From: Deltaproteobacteria bacterium CG07_land_8_20_14_0_80_60_11
Lineage (GTDB): Bacteria > Desulfobacterota > Desulfobaccia > Desulfobaccales > 0-14-0-80-60-11
NCBI GenBank assembly: GCA_002779455.1
Contig: PEWM01000250.1
Coordinates: 1 to 11,715 of the forward strand
Reading direction: 5' to 3'
DNA length: 11,715 bases
Below the pieces are notes generated by a model that made no database searches, was not told the DNA's origin, and worked only from the letters and a program-made list of their open reading frames with translations. Of the stretch, positions 1-6,379 are shown one piece after another. A program made the translations under genes and the position numbers. Each line of letters begins with the position of its first letter. Position 1 is the stretch's first letter.

Positions 1-1
1 G

Positions 2-478
2 GCCCGGCAGATCATGGTGGTCGGGGTGGGCGGCTCCGGGCCCGCCGTGACCTACGCCGGCAACCGCTTTCTCCTGCTGGGCCTCAAGGCCTATATGTGC
101 ACTGACTTCTACCTGATGCTGATGGCGGCCTCCATGCTGTCCCGGCAAGACGTGGTGCTGGCCATCTCCAACTTGGGAACCACCCGGGAAATCGTGGAAA
201 CGGCGGGGATAGCCCGGGAAAAAATGGCCAGGGTCATCTGTATCACCAACAATTCGCTTTCACCCCTGGCCCGGATGTCCAACCCGGTCCTGGTCACGGC
301 CTCCCGGGAGGTCACCCTGCCTGAAGAGGCCGTTGCCTCCCTAATCTGTCAAATCGCCATTCTGGACGCCTTGTTCGCCCTAATCGGGCAGGCCCAGGGT
401 GAAAAGTCCCGGGAGACCCTAAACGGGATGGGCAAAGTGATGGTTAAAGCGGGGGTGATGCGTGAACCCGCCGAATAG
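2..478 (+). CDS. RpiR/MurR-family transcriptional regulator, SIS domain (5' end outside window)
   Basis: This is the C-terminal part of an open frame that continues upstream of base 1, so no start codon is assigned. The visible ~158 residues are a sugar isomerase (SIS) domain. A glycine-rich strand-loop (VVGVGGSGP) is followed by a helix, then the typical 'VVLAISNLGTTREIVE' phosphosugar-binding segment with its serine and threonines, then 'VICITNNSLSPLAR'. In RpiR/MurR regulators this domain follows an N-terminal helix-turn-helix and senses a phosphosugar, altering DNA binding. Only the effector domain is visible, so a stand-alone SIS isomerase cannot be excluded, although the C-terminal layout is typical of RpiR proteins. 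The class II aldolase starts 71 nt downstream on the same strand, which fits a regulator next to a sugar-phosphate gene. The frame ends at TAG 476-478. Confidence 0.8.
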   Translation, partial: ARQIMVVGVGGSGPAVTYAGNRFLLLGLKAYMCTDFYLMLMAASMLSRQDVVLAISNLGTTREIVETAGIAREKMARVICITNNSLSPLARMSNPVLVTASREVTLPEEAVASLICQIAILDALFALIGQAQGEKSRETLNGMGKVMVKAGVMREPAE

Positions 479-549
479 GTGCGCCGGTGGCCGGGAGGTC
501 ATCGCAGGCTAAGGTCCTTTGAACCGCCAGCACTGCCTCAGGATCAATC

Positions 550-1194
550 ATGAACGCCCAGCAGCAGTTGAAAGAGGACATTGTGCGCATCTGCGGGATG
601 CTGCACCGGAAAAATTATTTAGCCGCCACCGACGGCAATGTCAGCGTGCGCCTGGGAGACCGGGTGCTCATCACCCCCAGCGGGGTGCACAAGGGCTACA
701 TGGCGGCGTACCAGGTGATCACCGTGGACCTTGCGGGCAGGGTGCTCAATGGTGAGGGGAGTCCCACCTCCGAAATCCGGATGCACCTGTTGACCTATAA
801 GCTGCGCCCGGATGTTGCGGCCGTGGTGCACGCCCATCTGCCTTACGCCACGGCCTGCACCCTGGCGGGGATCGACTTGCTGGAACCCATCTTGCCGGAG
901 GTGGTGATTACCCTCGGGGGGATTCCCACCGCGCCCTATGCCACCCCCGGCACCGAAGAAGTTCCCGAGGCCATTCGGGATCTCATCCAGGAATATGACG
1001 CCATCCTCTTATCCCGGCACGGCGCCATGACGGTGGGACAAGATGTGATGGACGCGTACAACAAAATGGAGAAGCTGGAACACACCGCCCGGGTAGTCCT
1101 GGCGGCGCGACTCCAGGGACCGGTGCCGCCTCTCCCTGCGGCGGAGGTGGAGAAGCTGCGGCGTTTGGGGGAGAAGTATAAGGGCGGGGGGTGA
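550..1194 (+). CDS. Class II aldolase/adducin family protein (fuculose-phosphate-aldolase-like)
   Basis: A 214-residue, full-length class II aldolase. These zinc enzymes cleave ketose 1-phosphates (for example L-fuculose 1-phosphate) into DHAP and an aldehyde, in the cytoplasm. The metal and active-site residues are intact: 'TDGNVSVR' near residue 30, 'TPSGVHKG' at 42-49 (phosphate-binding loop), Glu75 in 'TSEIRMH', His94 and His96 in 'VVHAHLP', and His157 in 'LLSRHGAM'. These sit within two residues of the E. coli FucA ligands (E73, H92, H94, H155, from memory). The start ATG at 550 has AGGA at 540-543, six bases upstream. The true substrate cannot be read from sequence; family members also act on ribulose, rhamnulose or 5-deoxyribulose phosphates. 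The adjacent SIS-domain regulator supports a sugar-phosphate role. Confidence 0.88.
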   Translation: MNAQQQLKEDIVRICGMLHRKNYLAATDGNVSVRLGDRVLITPSGVHKGYMAAYQVITVDLAGRVLNGEGSPTSEIRMHLLTYKLRPDVAAVVHAHLPYATACTLAGIDLLEPILPEVVITLGGIPTAPYATPGTEEVPEAIRDLIQEYDAILLSRHGAMTVGQDVMDAYNKMEKLEHTARVVLAARLQGPVPPLPAAEVEKLRRLGEKYKGGG

Positions 1195-1206
1195 TATTTC
1201 CCGTAG

Positions 1207-1223
1207 GGTGCGTCTTACGCACC
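1207..1223. repeat. Small palindrome between aldolase and hicB
   Basis: A perfect 7-bp inverted repeat, GGTGCGT at 1207-1213 and ACGCACC at 1217-1223, with a CTT loop. It lies 12 nt after the aldolase stop and 36 nt before the hicB start. No T-run follows on either strand, so it is not a convincing intrinsic terminator. It looks like a short REP-type intergenic palindrome. Confidence 0.55.
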
Positions 1224-1259
1224 AATATTGGCGCCCAAGTCAGAGATTGGAGTCGGGAA

Positions 1260-1595
1260 ATGGCACTGAAAGATGATCGCTACACCTACCGGGTAACCTG
1301 GTCGGAGGATGACCATGAGTATGTGGGCCTGTGCGCGGAATTTCTTAGTTTGAGCTGGCTGGCCCCCACCCCCGAAGCAGCCTTAAAGGGCATACGGCAG
1401 GTAGTGGCGGACGTAGTCGATGATATGCGGGAACACGGGGAAGAGCCTCCCGAGCCCATTGCCTCTAGACGCTACAGTGGCAAATTTATGGTCCGGGTTC
1501 CTCCCGAAGTTCATCGTGATCTTGTCCTTAAGGCGGCCGAGGCCGGGATCAGCTTGAACCGGCTGGCCAGTGCAAAGTTGTCTAACTTGAGTTAA
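1260..1595 (+). CDS. hicB: HicB-family antitoxin-like protein with C-terminal ribbon-helix-helix
   Basis: A 111-residue protein with the two-part layout of HicB-type antitoxins. Residues ~7-62 form the partial RNase-H-like HicB fold ('YTYRVTWSEDDHEYVGLC...', then 'TPEAALKGIRQVVADVV'). Residues ~74-108 form a HicB/Arc-type ribbon-helix-helix DNA-binding segment ('GKFMVRVPPEVHRDLVLKA', then 'GISLNRLASAKLS'). In HicAB modules HicB neutralises the RNase HicA and represses its own promoter. ATG 1260 is chosen because GGAG at 1249-1252 sits seven bases upstream and the family sequence begins there; an in-frame GTG at 1191 would overlap the aldolase end. No HicA-like ORF (small protein with a Gly-Ser-His motif) is visible on either side, so this may be an orphan. 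The next ORF begins immediately after the TAA. Confidence 0.8.
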   Translation: MALKDDRYTYRVTWSEDDHEYVGLCAEFLSLSWLAPTPEAALKGIRQVVADVVDDMREHGEEPPEPIASRRYSGKFMVRVPPEVHRDLVLKAAEAGISLNRLASAKLSNLS

Positions 1596-1775
1596 ATGGG
1601 GACAGACATCAGTGCGAAGATGACGGAAAAAGTCTGGAAAGCAGTGGGCGGAGCCGGCCCCGGACTGCAGGAGATCGTGAATCTCGCAAGGCAAGACGGC
1701 GTCAATTTTCCACTTCCCTCAGAAGTTCTCAGGTTCGTAAAGGGCTTTATGCAGATGGACATTTTTAGTCCGTAG
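1596..1775 (+). CDS. Small 59-aa ORF abutting hicB, function unknown
   Basis: The ATG at 1596-1598 directly follows the hicB TAA (1593-1595), an arrangement compatible with translational coupling, and the frame closes at TAG 1773-1775. The 59-residue product has a protein-like composition: a basic N-terminal helix ('SAKMTEKVWKAVGG'), then 'LQEIVNLARQDGVNFPLPSE', then a hydrophobic helix ('EVLRFVKGFMQMD'). The middle piece loosely recalls the 'vvaLAreaGydft' motif of Nif11-like domains, but this is an impression and not a family assignment. There is no strong Shine-Dalgarno sequence for 1596. A second in-frame ATG lies at 1620, preceded directly by GAAG. It does not resemble HicA. It could be a genuine small partner of hicB or a chance ORF. 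Confidence 0.4.
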   Translation: MGTDISAKMTEKVWKAVGGAGPGLQEIVNLARQDGVNFPLPSEVLRFVKGFMQMDIFSP

Positions 1776-1807
1776 CAGGTCAGGGATGACCGCCAAGGGT
1801 GCAGGTA

Positions 1808-2503
1808 CTACTTGCCGGCGGTTCGGGTCCGGGCGGCCTCGCAGGTGTCGTTGATGATCCGGGCCGAGACCTGCTCCATGGCCCGGCTCATCCCCTGGGC
1901 CAATCCCTGGGGGGTTTTCTCCAGCAGGGGCTCAAGGACCCGGTAGTTTTTCTGAAAGACCACCCGCCGGGGGAGTTCCTCCTGAGTGGTATCCAGAAGG
2001 GTTACGGTCAGGGCCAGGGACGCCTTCCAGCCGTCGGCCGCATCGACTTCCTGAAATTCCGCCACGCCGCCCTCCAGCTTGAACCGAGACTTCTCGCCGC
2101 CGTCCGGCCCGAACACGGCCTTGAAGAGGCCCGATTCCCGCAAATCCCGGATGAGGTAGTCGGTGACCAGGTTGCCGGGATTGGCGCGCCAGCGGCTGTA
2201 ATTGTAGGACTGGCTCTGGAAAGGTTGGGGCTGGTAGACCATGGCGTTGGTGTTAAAGGTCTGGGCCACGGAGAATAGCTCCACCTTGACGGCCGCCGGG
2301 ATCTTCGCCTTGCCGGCCGTAACCGGCGCCGGGTATTCCAGGATGTACTGGTTTACCATCACCGGGGGCTTGCCGCAGCCGCTGAGGAAAACAACCAGGA
2401 GGGCCGCCAGCGGAGCCAGGAGCCAGGGCCGTAGCGTCAATCGGCCCGGGCGGGGCCGCTCCGGGGAAAGGGGCTTGCACATCGGGGCAGTCATGGCCTT
2501 CAT
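1808..2503 (-). CDS. ABC-type transport auxiliary lipoprotein (PqiC/DUF330-like), MCE operon
   Basis: A 231-residue lipoprotein and the last gene of the MCE operon. The signal peptide runs from a basic N-terminus through 'PWLLAPLAALLVVFLSGC', with a lipobox LSGC and lipidated Cys43. The mature part matches the ABC_trans_aux/PqiC family: an N-terminal 'VNQYILEYPAP' strand, then 'VYQPQPFQSQSYNYSRWRAN', then 'LVTDYLIRDLRESGLFKAVF', the conserved Trp and 'L-aedL-sgF' features. PqiC-like proteins are outer-membrane-anchored partners of MCE proteins. The start ATG at 2503 overlaps the mlaD stop (ATGA), indicating tight coupling. Other in-frame ATGs at residues 4 and 8 would also give a usable signal peptide. 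Inferred role: docking the MCE assembly to the outer membrane, in place of MlaC/MlaA, which are absent from this window. Confidence 0.85.
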   Translation of the reverse strand: MKAMTAPMCKPLSPERPRPGRLTLRPWLLAPLAALLVVFLSGCGKPPVMVNQYILEYPAPVTAGKAKIPAAVKVELFSVAQTFNTNAMVYQPQPFQSQSYNYSRWRANPGNLVTDYLIRDLRESGLFKAVFGPDGGEKSRFKLEGGVAEFQEVDAADGWKASLALTVTLLDTTQEELPRRVVFQKNYRVLEPLLEKTPQGLAQGMSRAMEQVSARIINDTCEAARTRTAGK

Positions 2504-3396
2504 TCATTCCACCTTTTCTTGGGGGGCTTGCCGAACAAGAGGTCCGAGGGCCGGTCATAGATTCTCTGGAGCAACATCTCCAGGGTCTCCGAACTCTGGC
2601 GCAGGTTTTGGCTGGTGGCCTGTAGTTCCCGAGTGAGTTCCCGGGTTTTTCCCAGCGTGGCCGGGAGTTGCATGCCCAGGACCTGGTCATTGACGGTGGC
2701 GAGCATGGCCTGTGCCCCTTTGATGGCCTCCCGGGCCTCAGCCATAGTCTTATCCAGGCCGGCCTCGCCCAGGATCTTGTCCGCCCGGGCGGTGAGCCGG
2801 TCCAGGTTGCCGGCCGCGGCATCCACCCGGGCCAGGATGCTGGTTATCTGCTTGCCTTTGATCAACTCTTCCAGGGCCTTGGTGGTGGCAATCAACTGGT
2901 CGGAGATGCCCTTGGCGTCAACCTGGTTGAACTTTTGCACGATTTCGTTGACCCCGGCCACGAGCCTCTGCATCTCGGAGGGGCGGGACCCGATGATGGG
3001 ATACTCCGACGGGAAGTCGATCTGGGGAGAGAGGTTCGGCTCATCGGGTTTGCGGAGGTCCAGTTCCACGAACATGATGCCGGTGATCCCCGCGGATTTA
3101 AGCTGCGCCACGGCATTTTTTTGCAGGTCATCCCGCATGTTGATCTTCATCACCACGCCAATGTTGCGGTTGTCGGGGGCCACCCGGATACTTTCCACCA
3201 GTCCCACATCAACGCCGCGGAACTTGACGGCGGAATTTAGCTGAAGGCCCTGCACCGACTCATCGAAATAGCTGACGTAGGTCGCACCCTTCTGAAAGTA
3301 GCTGGTGGCGCCCACCCAGATGATGGCGACGACTCCCATGAGGACGCCCAGGATCACAAAGAGCCCGATGATCAGATTAGTTTTTTGCCTGGCCAT
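2500..3396 (-). CDS. mlaD: MlaD-family MCE-domain lipid-binding protein
   Basis: A 298-residue MCE protein. Residues 1-7 are cytoplasmic and residues ~8-30 form one transmembrane helix ('LIIGLFVILGVLMGVVAIIW'). A single MCE domain follows at ~36-115, containing the signature 'GLQLNSAVKFRGVDVG' (residues 50-65). From ~150 to 290 the chain is predicted helical and heptad-rich, much longer than the short C-terminal tail of E. coli MlaD (about 183 aa). MCE domains form hexameric rings on the periplasmic face of the MlaFE transporter and pass phospholipids or other hydrophobic molecules through a central pore. The gene starts one base after the mlaF stop and overlaps the next gene by four bases. 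The helical tail may extend the pore across the periplasm, as described for PqiB and mycobacterial Mce complexes; that is inference here. Confidence 0.92.
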   Translation of the reverse strand: MARQKTNLIIGLFVILGVLMGVVAIIWVGATSYFQKGATYVSYFDESVQGLQLNSAVKFRGVDVGLVESIRVAPDNRNIGVVMKINMRDDLQKNAVAQLKSAGITGIMFVELDLRKPDEPNLSPQIDFPSEYPIIGSRPSEMQRLVAGVNEIVQKFNQVDAKGISDQLIATTKALEELIKGKQITSILARVDAAAGNLDRLTARADKILGEAGLDKTMAEAREAIKGAQAMLATVNDQVLGMQLPATLGKTRELTRELQATSQNLRQSSETLEMLLQRIYDRPSDLLFGKPPKKRWNE

Positions 3397-3397
3397 G

Positions 3398-4201
3398 TTA
3401 CGTTCCTCGAGGCGCGGGTCCGGCGGGCGGCCGGCGATTGAAAAAGTTCAGTACCCGGGGGTCGGTGGAGTGGTCCTTCAACTCCCGGGGATCGCCTTCG
3501 GCAATGATGCCCCGGGCGGACTTGTCCAGCATGATCACCCGATGGGCGATGCTGAAAATGGACTCCAGTTCATGGGTGACAATTACCATGGTGGTTCCCA
3601 TCCCGGCATTGATGCTCTTGATCAGGTTGTCCAGTTCCACCGAGGTGATGGGATCCAGCCCGGCGGAAGGCTCATCGAAGAACAGGATTGTGGGGTCCAG
3701 GGCCATAGCCCGGGCCAGCCCCGCTCGCTTCTGCATGCCCCCGGAGATCTCCGAGGGGAGGTGGTTTTCATAACCCGCCAGGCCTACCAGCCCCAGCTTC
3801 ATCCTGACGATGAGTTCGATGGTGGCCAAATCCAGGTCGGTGTATTCCTGGATGGGCAAGGACACATTTTCCGACAGGGTCATGGAACCGAAGAGCGCCC
3901 CGGACTGAAAGAGCACCCCGAGGTCCATACGCACCCGGCGCAAGAGGCGCTCGTCATCGGTGTTGATGTTGACGCCGTTGACCAGGACCTGGCCGGCGGC
4001 GGGTTTATAGAGGCCGATCAGGTGTTTCAGCATGGTGGACTTGCCGCAGCCGCTGCCTCCCAGGATCACCAGGATTTCGCCGCGATTGACCTGAAAGCTC
4101 ACCCGGTCAAAGATGGTATTGGCCCCGAAGCGGGCCGTCAGCTGGTCGACGACGATGACCGGGGCTTCCGATGTTTCCGATGTTTCATAAGAGTTTGCCA
4201 T
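3398..4201 (-). CDS. mlaF: MlaF-family ABC transporter ATP-binding protein
   Basis: A 267-residue ABC ATPase that powers the MCE transporter on the cytoplasmic face. All nucleotide-binding motifs are present: Walker A GGSGCGKST (residues 48-56, Lys54), Q-loop Gln99, ABC signature ISGGMQKR (152-159), Walker B ILFFDEP with Asp176-Glu177, D-loop SAGLD, and the switch His210 in IVTHE. The SGGMQKR signature is typical of the MlaF/Ttg2A branch. ATG 4201 is chosen because CAGGGG lies about five bases upstream and family homology starts shortly after. A frame extension to 4309 would run back into mlaE and adds non-homologous residues. The start lies 58 nt after the mlaE stop, and the stop is one base before the mlaD start. 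The N-terminus has a short Glu/Thr/Ser stretch (residues 6-13). Confidence 0.93.
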   Translation of the reverse strand: MANSYETSETSEAPVIVVDQLTARFGANTIFDRVSFQVNRGEILVILGGSGCGKSTMLKHLIGLYKPAAGQVLVNGVNINTDDERLLRRVRMDLGVLFQSGALFGSMTLSENVSLPIQEYTDLDLATIELIVRMKLGLVGLAGYENHLPSEISGGMQKRAGLARAMALDPTILFFDEPSAGLDPITSVELDNLIKSINAGMGTTMVIVTHELESIFSIAHRVIMLDKSARGIIAEGDPRELKDHSTDPRVLNFFNRRPPAGPAPRGT

Positions 4202-4259
4202 GAGTGCCCCTGTCAGCTTTGAGGATTCGGAAAAGGGGCTCGAGCGCCATTTTCTCACC

Positions 4260-5396
4260 TTATATGTGGAGATACTGGAAGACCAGGGCAAAGGCCGAAT
4301 CCGCCACAATAATCAGAAACATCGCGGCTACCACCGCGGAAGTGGTGGCGGAGCCCACCGCTTCGGCCCCGCCCCTGACCTCAAAGCCCCGCTGGCAGCC
4401 GATCCCGGCGATGATCACAGCAAAGACCCCGGCTTTGATCAGGCTGGTAATGAGATCCATCAGGCTCAGGCTGGTCTGGGTCTCCTTCAAGTAGGTGTAG
4501 GCCGTCAGGTCCAACCCCACGATGCCCACGATCAGGCCGCCCAGGATGCCGAAGAAGTCGGCATAGAGGGTGAGCAGGGGCACCACGATCATGGTCGCCA
4601 GGACCTTGGGGACGGCCAGAAACCGGACGGGACTGAAACCCATGGTGGTGAGGGCGTCCACTTCCTCGTTGACCATCATGGTGCCGATTTCCGCGGCAAA
4701 GGCCGATCCCGACCGCCCGGCCACCAGGATGGCGGTCATGATAGGCCCCAGTTCCTTGACAATGGAGATGGCCAGCAGAGAGGCCACATAAATATTGGCC
4801 CCGAACTGTTTGAGCTGGAGAGACGACATAAAGGCGAGGATGAGGCCGAGGAGGAGGCTGATGAGGCCCACGATGGGCAGCCCGTCCACCCCGGCGCGCT
4901 TCATGTAGAAGGCCACGTCCTGCCAGCGCACCGCCCGGGGATGGAAGAGCGCGTGGGTCAATGCCCCCAGGAGTTCCCCCAGGAAGATCAACATCCGCTT
5001 GTAGTCGTCGATGACCTTAAGGGCCGCCTCACCCACCCGTTCCACGATATTGCCGACCTGGCGATCGGTGATGAGCGGCGGGATGATTAGGGCTTGCGGG
5101 TCAATGAGCCCCATAATCCCCCGGGCCTTGCCGGTGAGGTTGGCGAACTCAAAGGTCACCGCCCGGCCCCGGGCGCTGCTCTCCAGTTCCATCAGGGCCA
5201 GGGCCCCGGCGCTGTCCAGGTACTCGACGCCGGCCAGGTCCACCGTGAGGCTGGCGGGGATCATCTCCCGGAGGCGGGCCTGGGTCTCGGAGATGAAGGA
5301 TTCCAGGTTATCCAGGGCGACCCGGCCGGACACGGTGAAGGTGACGTGTTGCCCTTGATCGCCGCTTACCTGAATGGTGTGGCCGTGCCCTGGCAC
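4260..5396 (-). CDS. mlaE: STAS-MlaE fusion: MCE transporter permease with N-terminal STAS domain
   Basis: A 378-residue two-domain protein. Residues ~8-108 are a STAS domain with the motif 'VEYLDSAGALAL' (Asp61-Ser62-Ala63-Gly64), equivalent to stand-alone MlaB. Residues ~125-378 are the MlaE permease, with an amphipathic entry helix and about five membrane segments (near 172-195, 202-225, 257-295, 320-340, 352-375). It carries the family signature ELGP (215-218), AGRSGS (226-231), AAEIGTM (234-240) and EVDAL (245-249). It forms the inner-membrane channel that couples MlaF to the MlaD ring, with the STAS domain stabilising the ATPase. The start is GTG 5396, with AAGGA about ten bases upstream; no in-frame ATG exists before an upstream stop. 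MlaE-MlaB fusions are known in many bacteria, so the fusion itself is not novel. Confidence 0.93.
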   Translation of the reverse strand: MPGHGHTIQVSGDQGQHVTFTVSGRVALDNLESFISETQARLREMIPASLTVDLAGVEYLDSAGALALMELESSARGRAVTFEFANLTGKARGIMGLIDPQALIIPPLITDRQVGNIVERVGEAALKVIDDYKRMLIFLGELLGALTHALFHPRAVRWQDVAFYMKRAGVDGLPIVGLISLLLGLILAFMSSLQLKQFGANIYVASLLAISIVKELGPIMTAILVAGRSGSAFAAEIGTMMVNEEVDALTTMGFSPVRFLAVPKVLATMIVVPLLTLYADFFGILGGLIVGIVGLDLTAYTYLKETQTSLSLMDLITSLIKAGVFAVIIAGIGCQRGFEVRGGAEAVGSATTSAVVAAMFLIIVADSAFALVFQYLHI

Positions 5397-5491
5397 TCTA
5401 ACGTTTTCCTTGGCTTGCGGGGAAAGGTGCTGGACCTGTCACCCTGACCGGGACCCATCTTGTGACTCTCAAGCATCCGGTGGGGCGGCGC

Positions 5492-6064
5492 TCAGGTATT
5501 AAAATCCAGGGTCAGGAACTCCTTTTCCGTGAGCCCCCATCTCTTTTGCGCGTCCTCGGAACTGATGGCGATGGCGACCAGGCCGATCAACTTATCCTCG
5601 CGGATGAGAGGGGCGCAGATGAGATAGAGTTTGGCGCCGTCCTGCAGAAAGAACCGTTGCTGCTGAATCTTTTTGCTGCTGATGGCCTTGATCACCAGGT
5701 CATAACTGGAGAAATTTTTCGCCTTGCCGTCCCCTTTGACCGGGTATGCCGCCAGAGTCTCGCCGGACGGGTTCAAGACCCCGATTTCAAAAGGACACAA
5801 GCGGCACAACTTAGCCGCCGGGGACTCGACTTTCTCCAGGGCGGCCCTGATTCCCGCCAGGTCCTGCTTGGTGACCGGCTCCATCAGGGTGACGCCGAGA
5901 TTGTCAAAGCAATTTTTCAATTCTTGCTTGAAAGTAGCGGCCCCGGGGCTCAACGGGGCCTCTCGGGCCTGACACCCGAAAAGCGCTATGACCGCACCGA
6001 CTAAGAGAACCGGCCAAAGATAGCCCTTAGCTCCAAATAACCTGCTCCGCAAGTTCTTTCTCAT
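5492..6064 (-). CDS. Cache/PDC-like periplasmic lipoprotein, MCE operon leader gene (putative)
   Basis: A 190-residue secreted protein. The N-terminus has basic residues, a hydrophobic stretch ('YLWPVLLVGAVIALFGC') and a lipobox-like LFGC, which gives a lipidated Cys31; Phe at -2 is less usual. Residues ~45-180 look like a single cache/PDC sensor fold: a long helix, then 'FEIGVLNPSGETLAAYP', an SSYDLVIKAI helix, and 'LYLICAPLIREDKLIGLVAI', the strand pattern that closes cache domains. There is no transmembrane helix after it and no output domain, so it would bind a ligand at the membrane surface without signalling itself. Cys52 and a CxxC pair (Cys87, Cys90) are present. It lies 95 nt upstream of mlaE on the same strand with no clear terminator between, so it may lead the MCE operon. 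ATG 6064 has only a weak GAG five bases upstream. Confidence 0.6.
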   Translation of the reverse strand: MRKNLRSRLFGAKGYLWPVLLVGAVIALFGCQAREAPLSPGAATFKQELKNCFDNLGVTLMEPVTKQDLAGIRAALEKVESPAAKLCRLCPFEIGVLNPSGETLAAYPVKGDGKAKNFSSYDLVIKAISSKKIQQQRFFLQDGAKLYLICAPLIREDKLIGLVAIAISSEDAQKRWGLTEKEFLTLDFNT

Positions 6065-6099
6065 GGCTCATGTACCAACTTGTTAATGAAATCTTATGT

Positions 6100-6129
6100 C
6101 TTATATCCTATTTTCCACGTATCTGGCAA
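6100..6129 (-). promoter_or_regulatory. Candidate sigma70-type promoter for the cache lipoprotein/MCE operon
   Basis: On the minus strand, TTGCCA (6129-6124) and TATAAG (6105-6100) are separated by 18 nt. This would place the transcript start about 30-35 nt before the lipoprotein ATG at 6064. The match is moderate and the call rests only on hexamer similarity, spacing and position. Confidence 0.35.
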
Positions 6130-6159
6130 GCAAATCAGTTTAGACCGGGTTCATTTCGC

Positions 6160-6184
6160 CGGGGCGGGTTTGAAACCCGCCCCG
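6160..6184. repeat. Long perfect GC-rich palindrome in the divergent intergenic region
   Basis: CGGGGCGGGTTT (6160-6171) and its exact complement AAACCCGCCCCG (6173-6184) form a 12-bp perfect inverted repeat around one central G. It would fold as a strong hairpin with a TTTGAAA loop. It sits in otherwise AT-rich DNA between two divergent genes, 96 nt upstream of the lipoprotein start. No T-run follows on either strand. It resembles the REP-like palindromes common in such genomes, so a dispersed repeat is more likely than a terminator. Confidence 0.65.
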
Positions 6185-6349
6185 ACGGGTGATATGAATA
6201 GGTTATCTGGATGATTTGTTTCATTTTAAAGAGAACATGGTATTAGACCCCATGAAAATACCGGCAGGGCCAGCCCGTTGGATGATGGTAGTATCAAATT
6301 TCCGGGACTCATACGATAAAAAATGTAATAATAAAACATCGTTCTGCCG
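6185..6349. other. AT-rich gene-free stretch between divergent genes
   Basis: No ORF with a plausible start and ribosome site, no RNA gene fold and no further strong repeat was recognised here. The base composition is markedly more AT-rich than the flanking genes, as expected of regulatory DNA. Together with the flanking promoters and palindrome it makes up the 413-nt gap between 6064 and 6478. Confidence 0.5.
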
Positions 6350-6379
6350 TTGACAAATAGGATTGATACCTATTAATAT
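6350..6379 (+). promoter_or_regulatory. Strong sigma70-like promoter with dyad operator for the DUF5320-like gene
   Basis: A perfect -35 TTGACA (6350-6355) is followed, with 17-18 nt spacing, by an AT-rich -10 region (TTAATA at 6373 or TAATAT at 6374-6379). Between and overlapping these boxes is a dyad, AATAGG (6356-6361) and CCTATT (6369-6374), seven bases apart: an operator-like position where a bound repressor would block polymerase. The same stretch holds TTGATACCTATTAA (6363-6376), a 9/10 match to the FNR/CRP-type TTGAT-N4-ATCAA pattern. The leader before the gene (about 6386-6477) contains a 6-bp GC hairpin, CGGGCC 6420-6425 with GGCCCG 6433-6438. Confidence 0.6.

Noticed and set aside
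1596..1775. HicA toxin partner for the HicB-like gene
   Set aside because: The 59-aa product lacks the HicA Gly-Ser-His motif and double-stranded-RNA-binding pattern, so it is not called HicA.
1778..1791. GGTCA/TGACC hairpin as terminator for the MCE operon
   Set aside because: Only a 5-bp stem and no T-run on the minus strand, so it is too weak to call.
3305..4222. Long plus-strand open frame opposite mlaF and mlaD
   Set aside because: Antisense shadow of mlaF/mlaD in GC-rich DNA. Its His/Gly/Asp-rich product has no family features, while the minus-strand frames carry full ABC and MCE motifs.
4200..5090. 296-codon plus-strand open frame opposite mlaE
   Set aside because: Antisense of a membrane protein gene gives a His/Asp/Gly-rich, unfolded-looking product.
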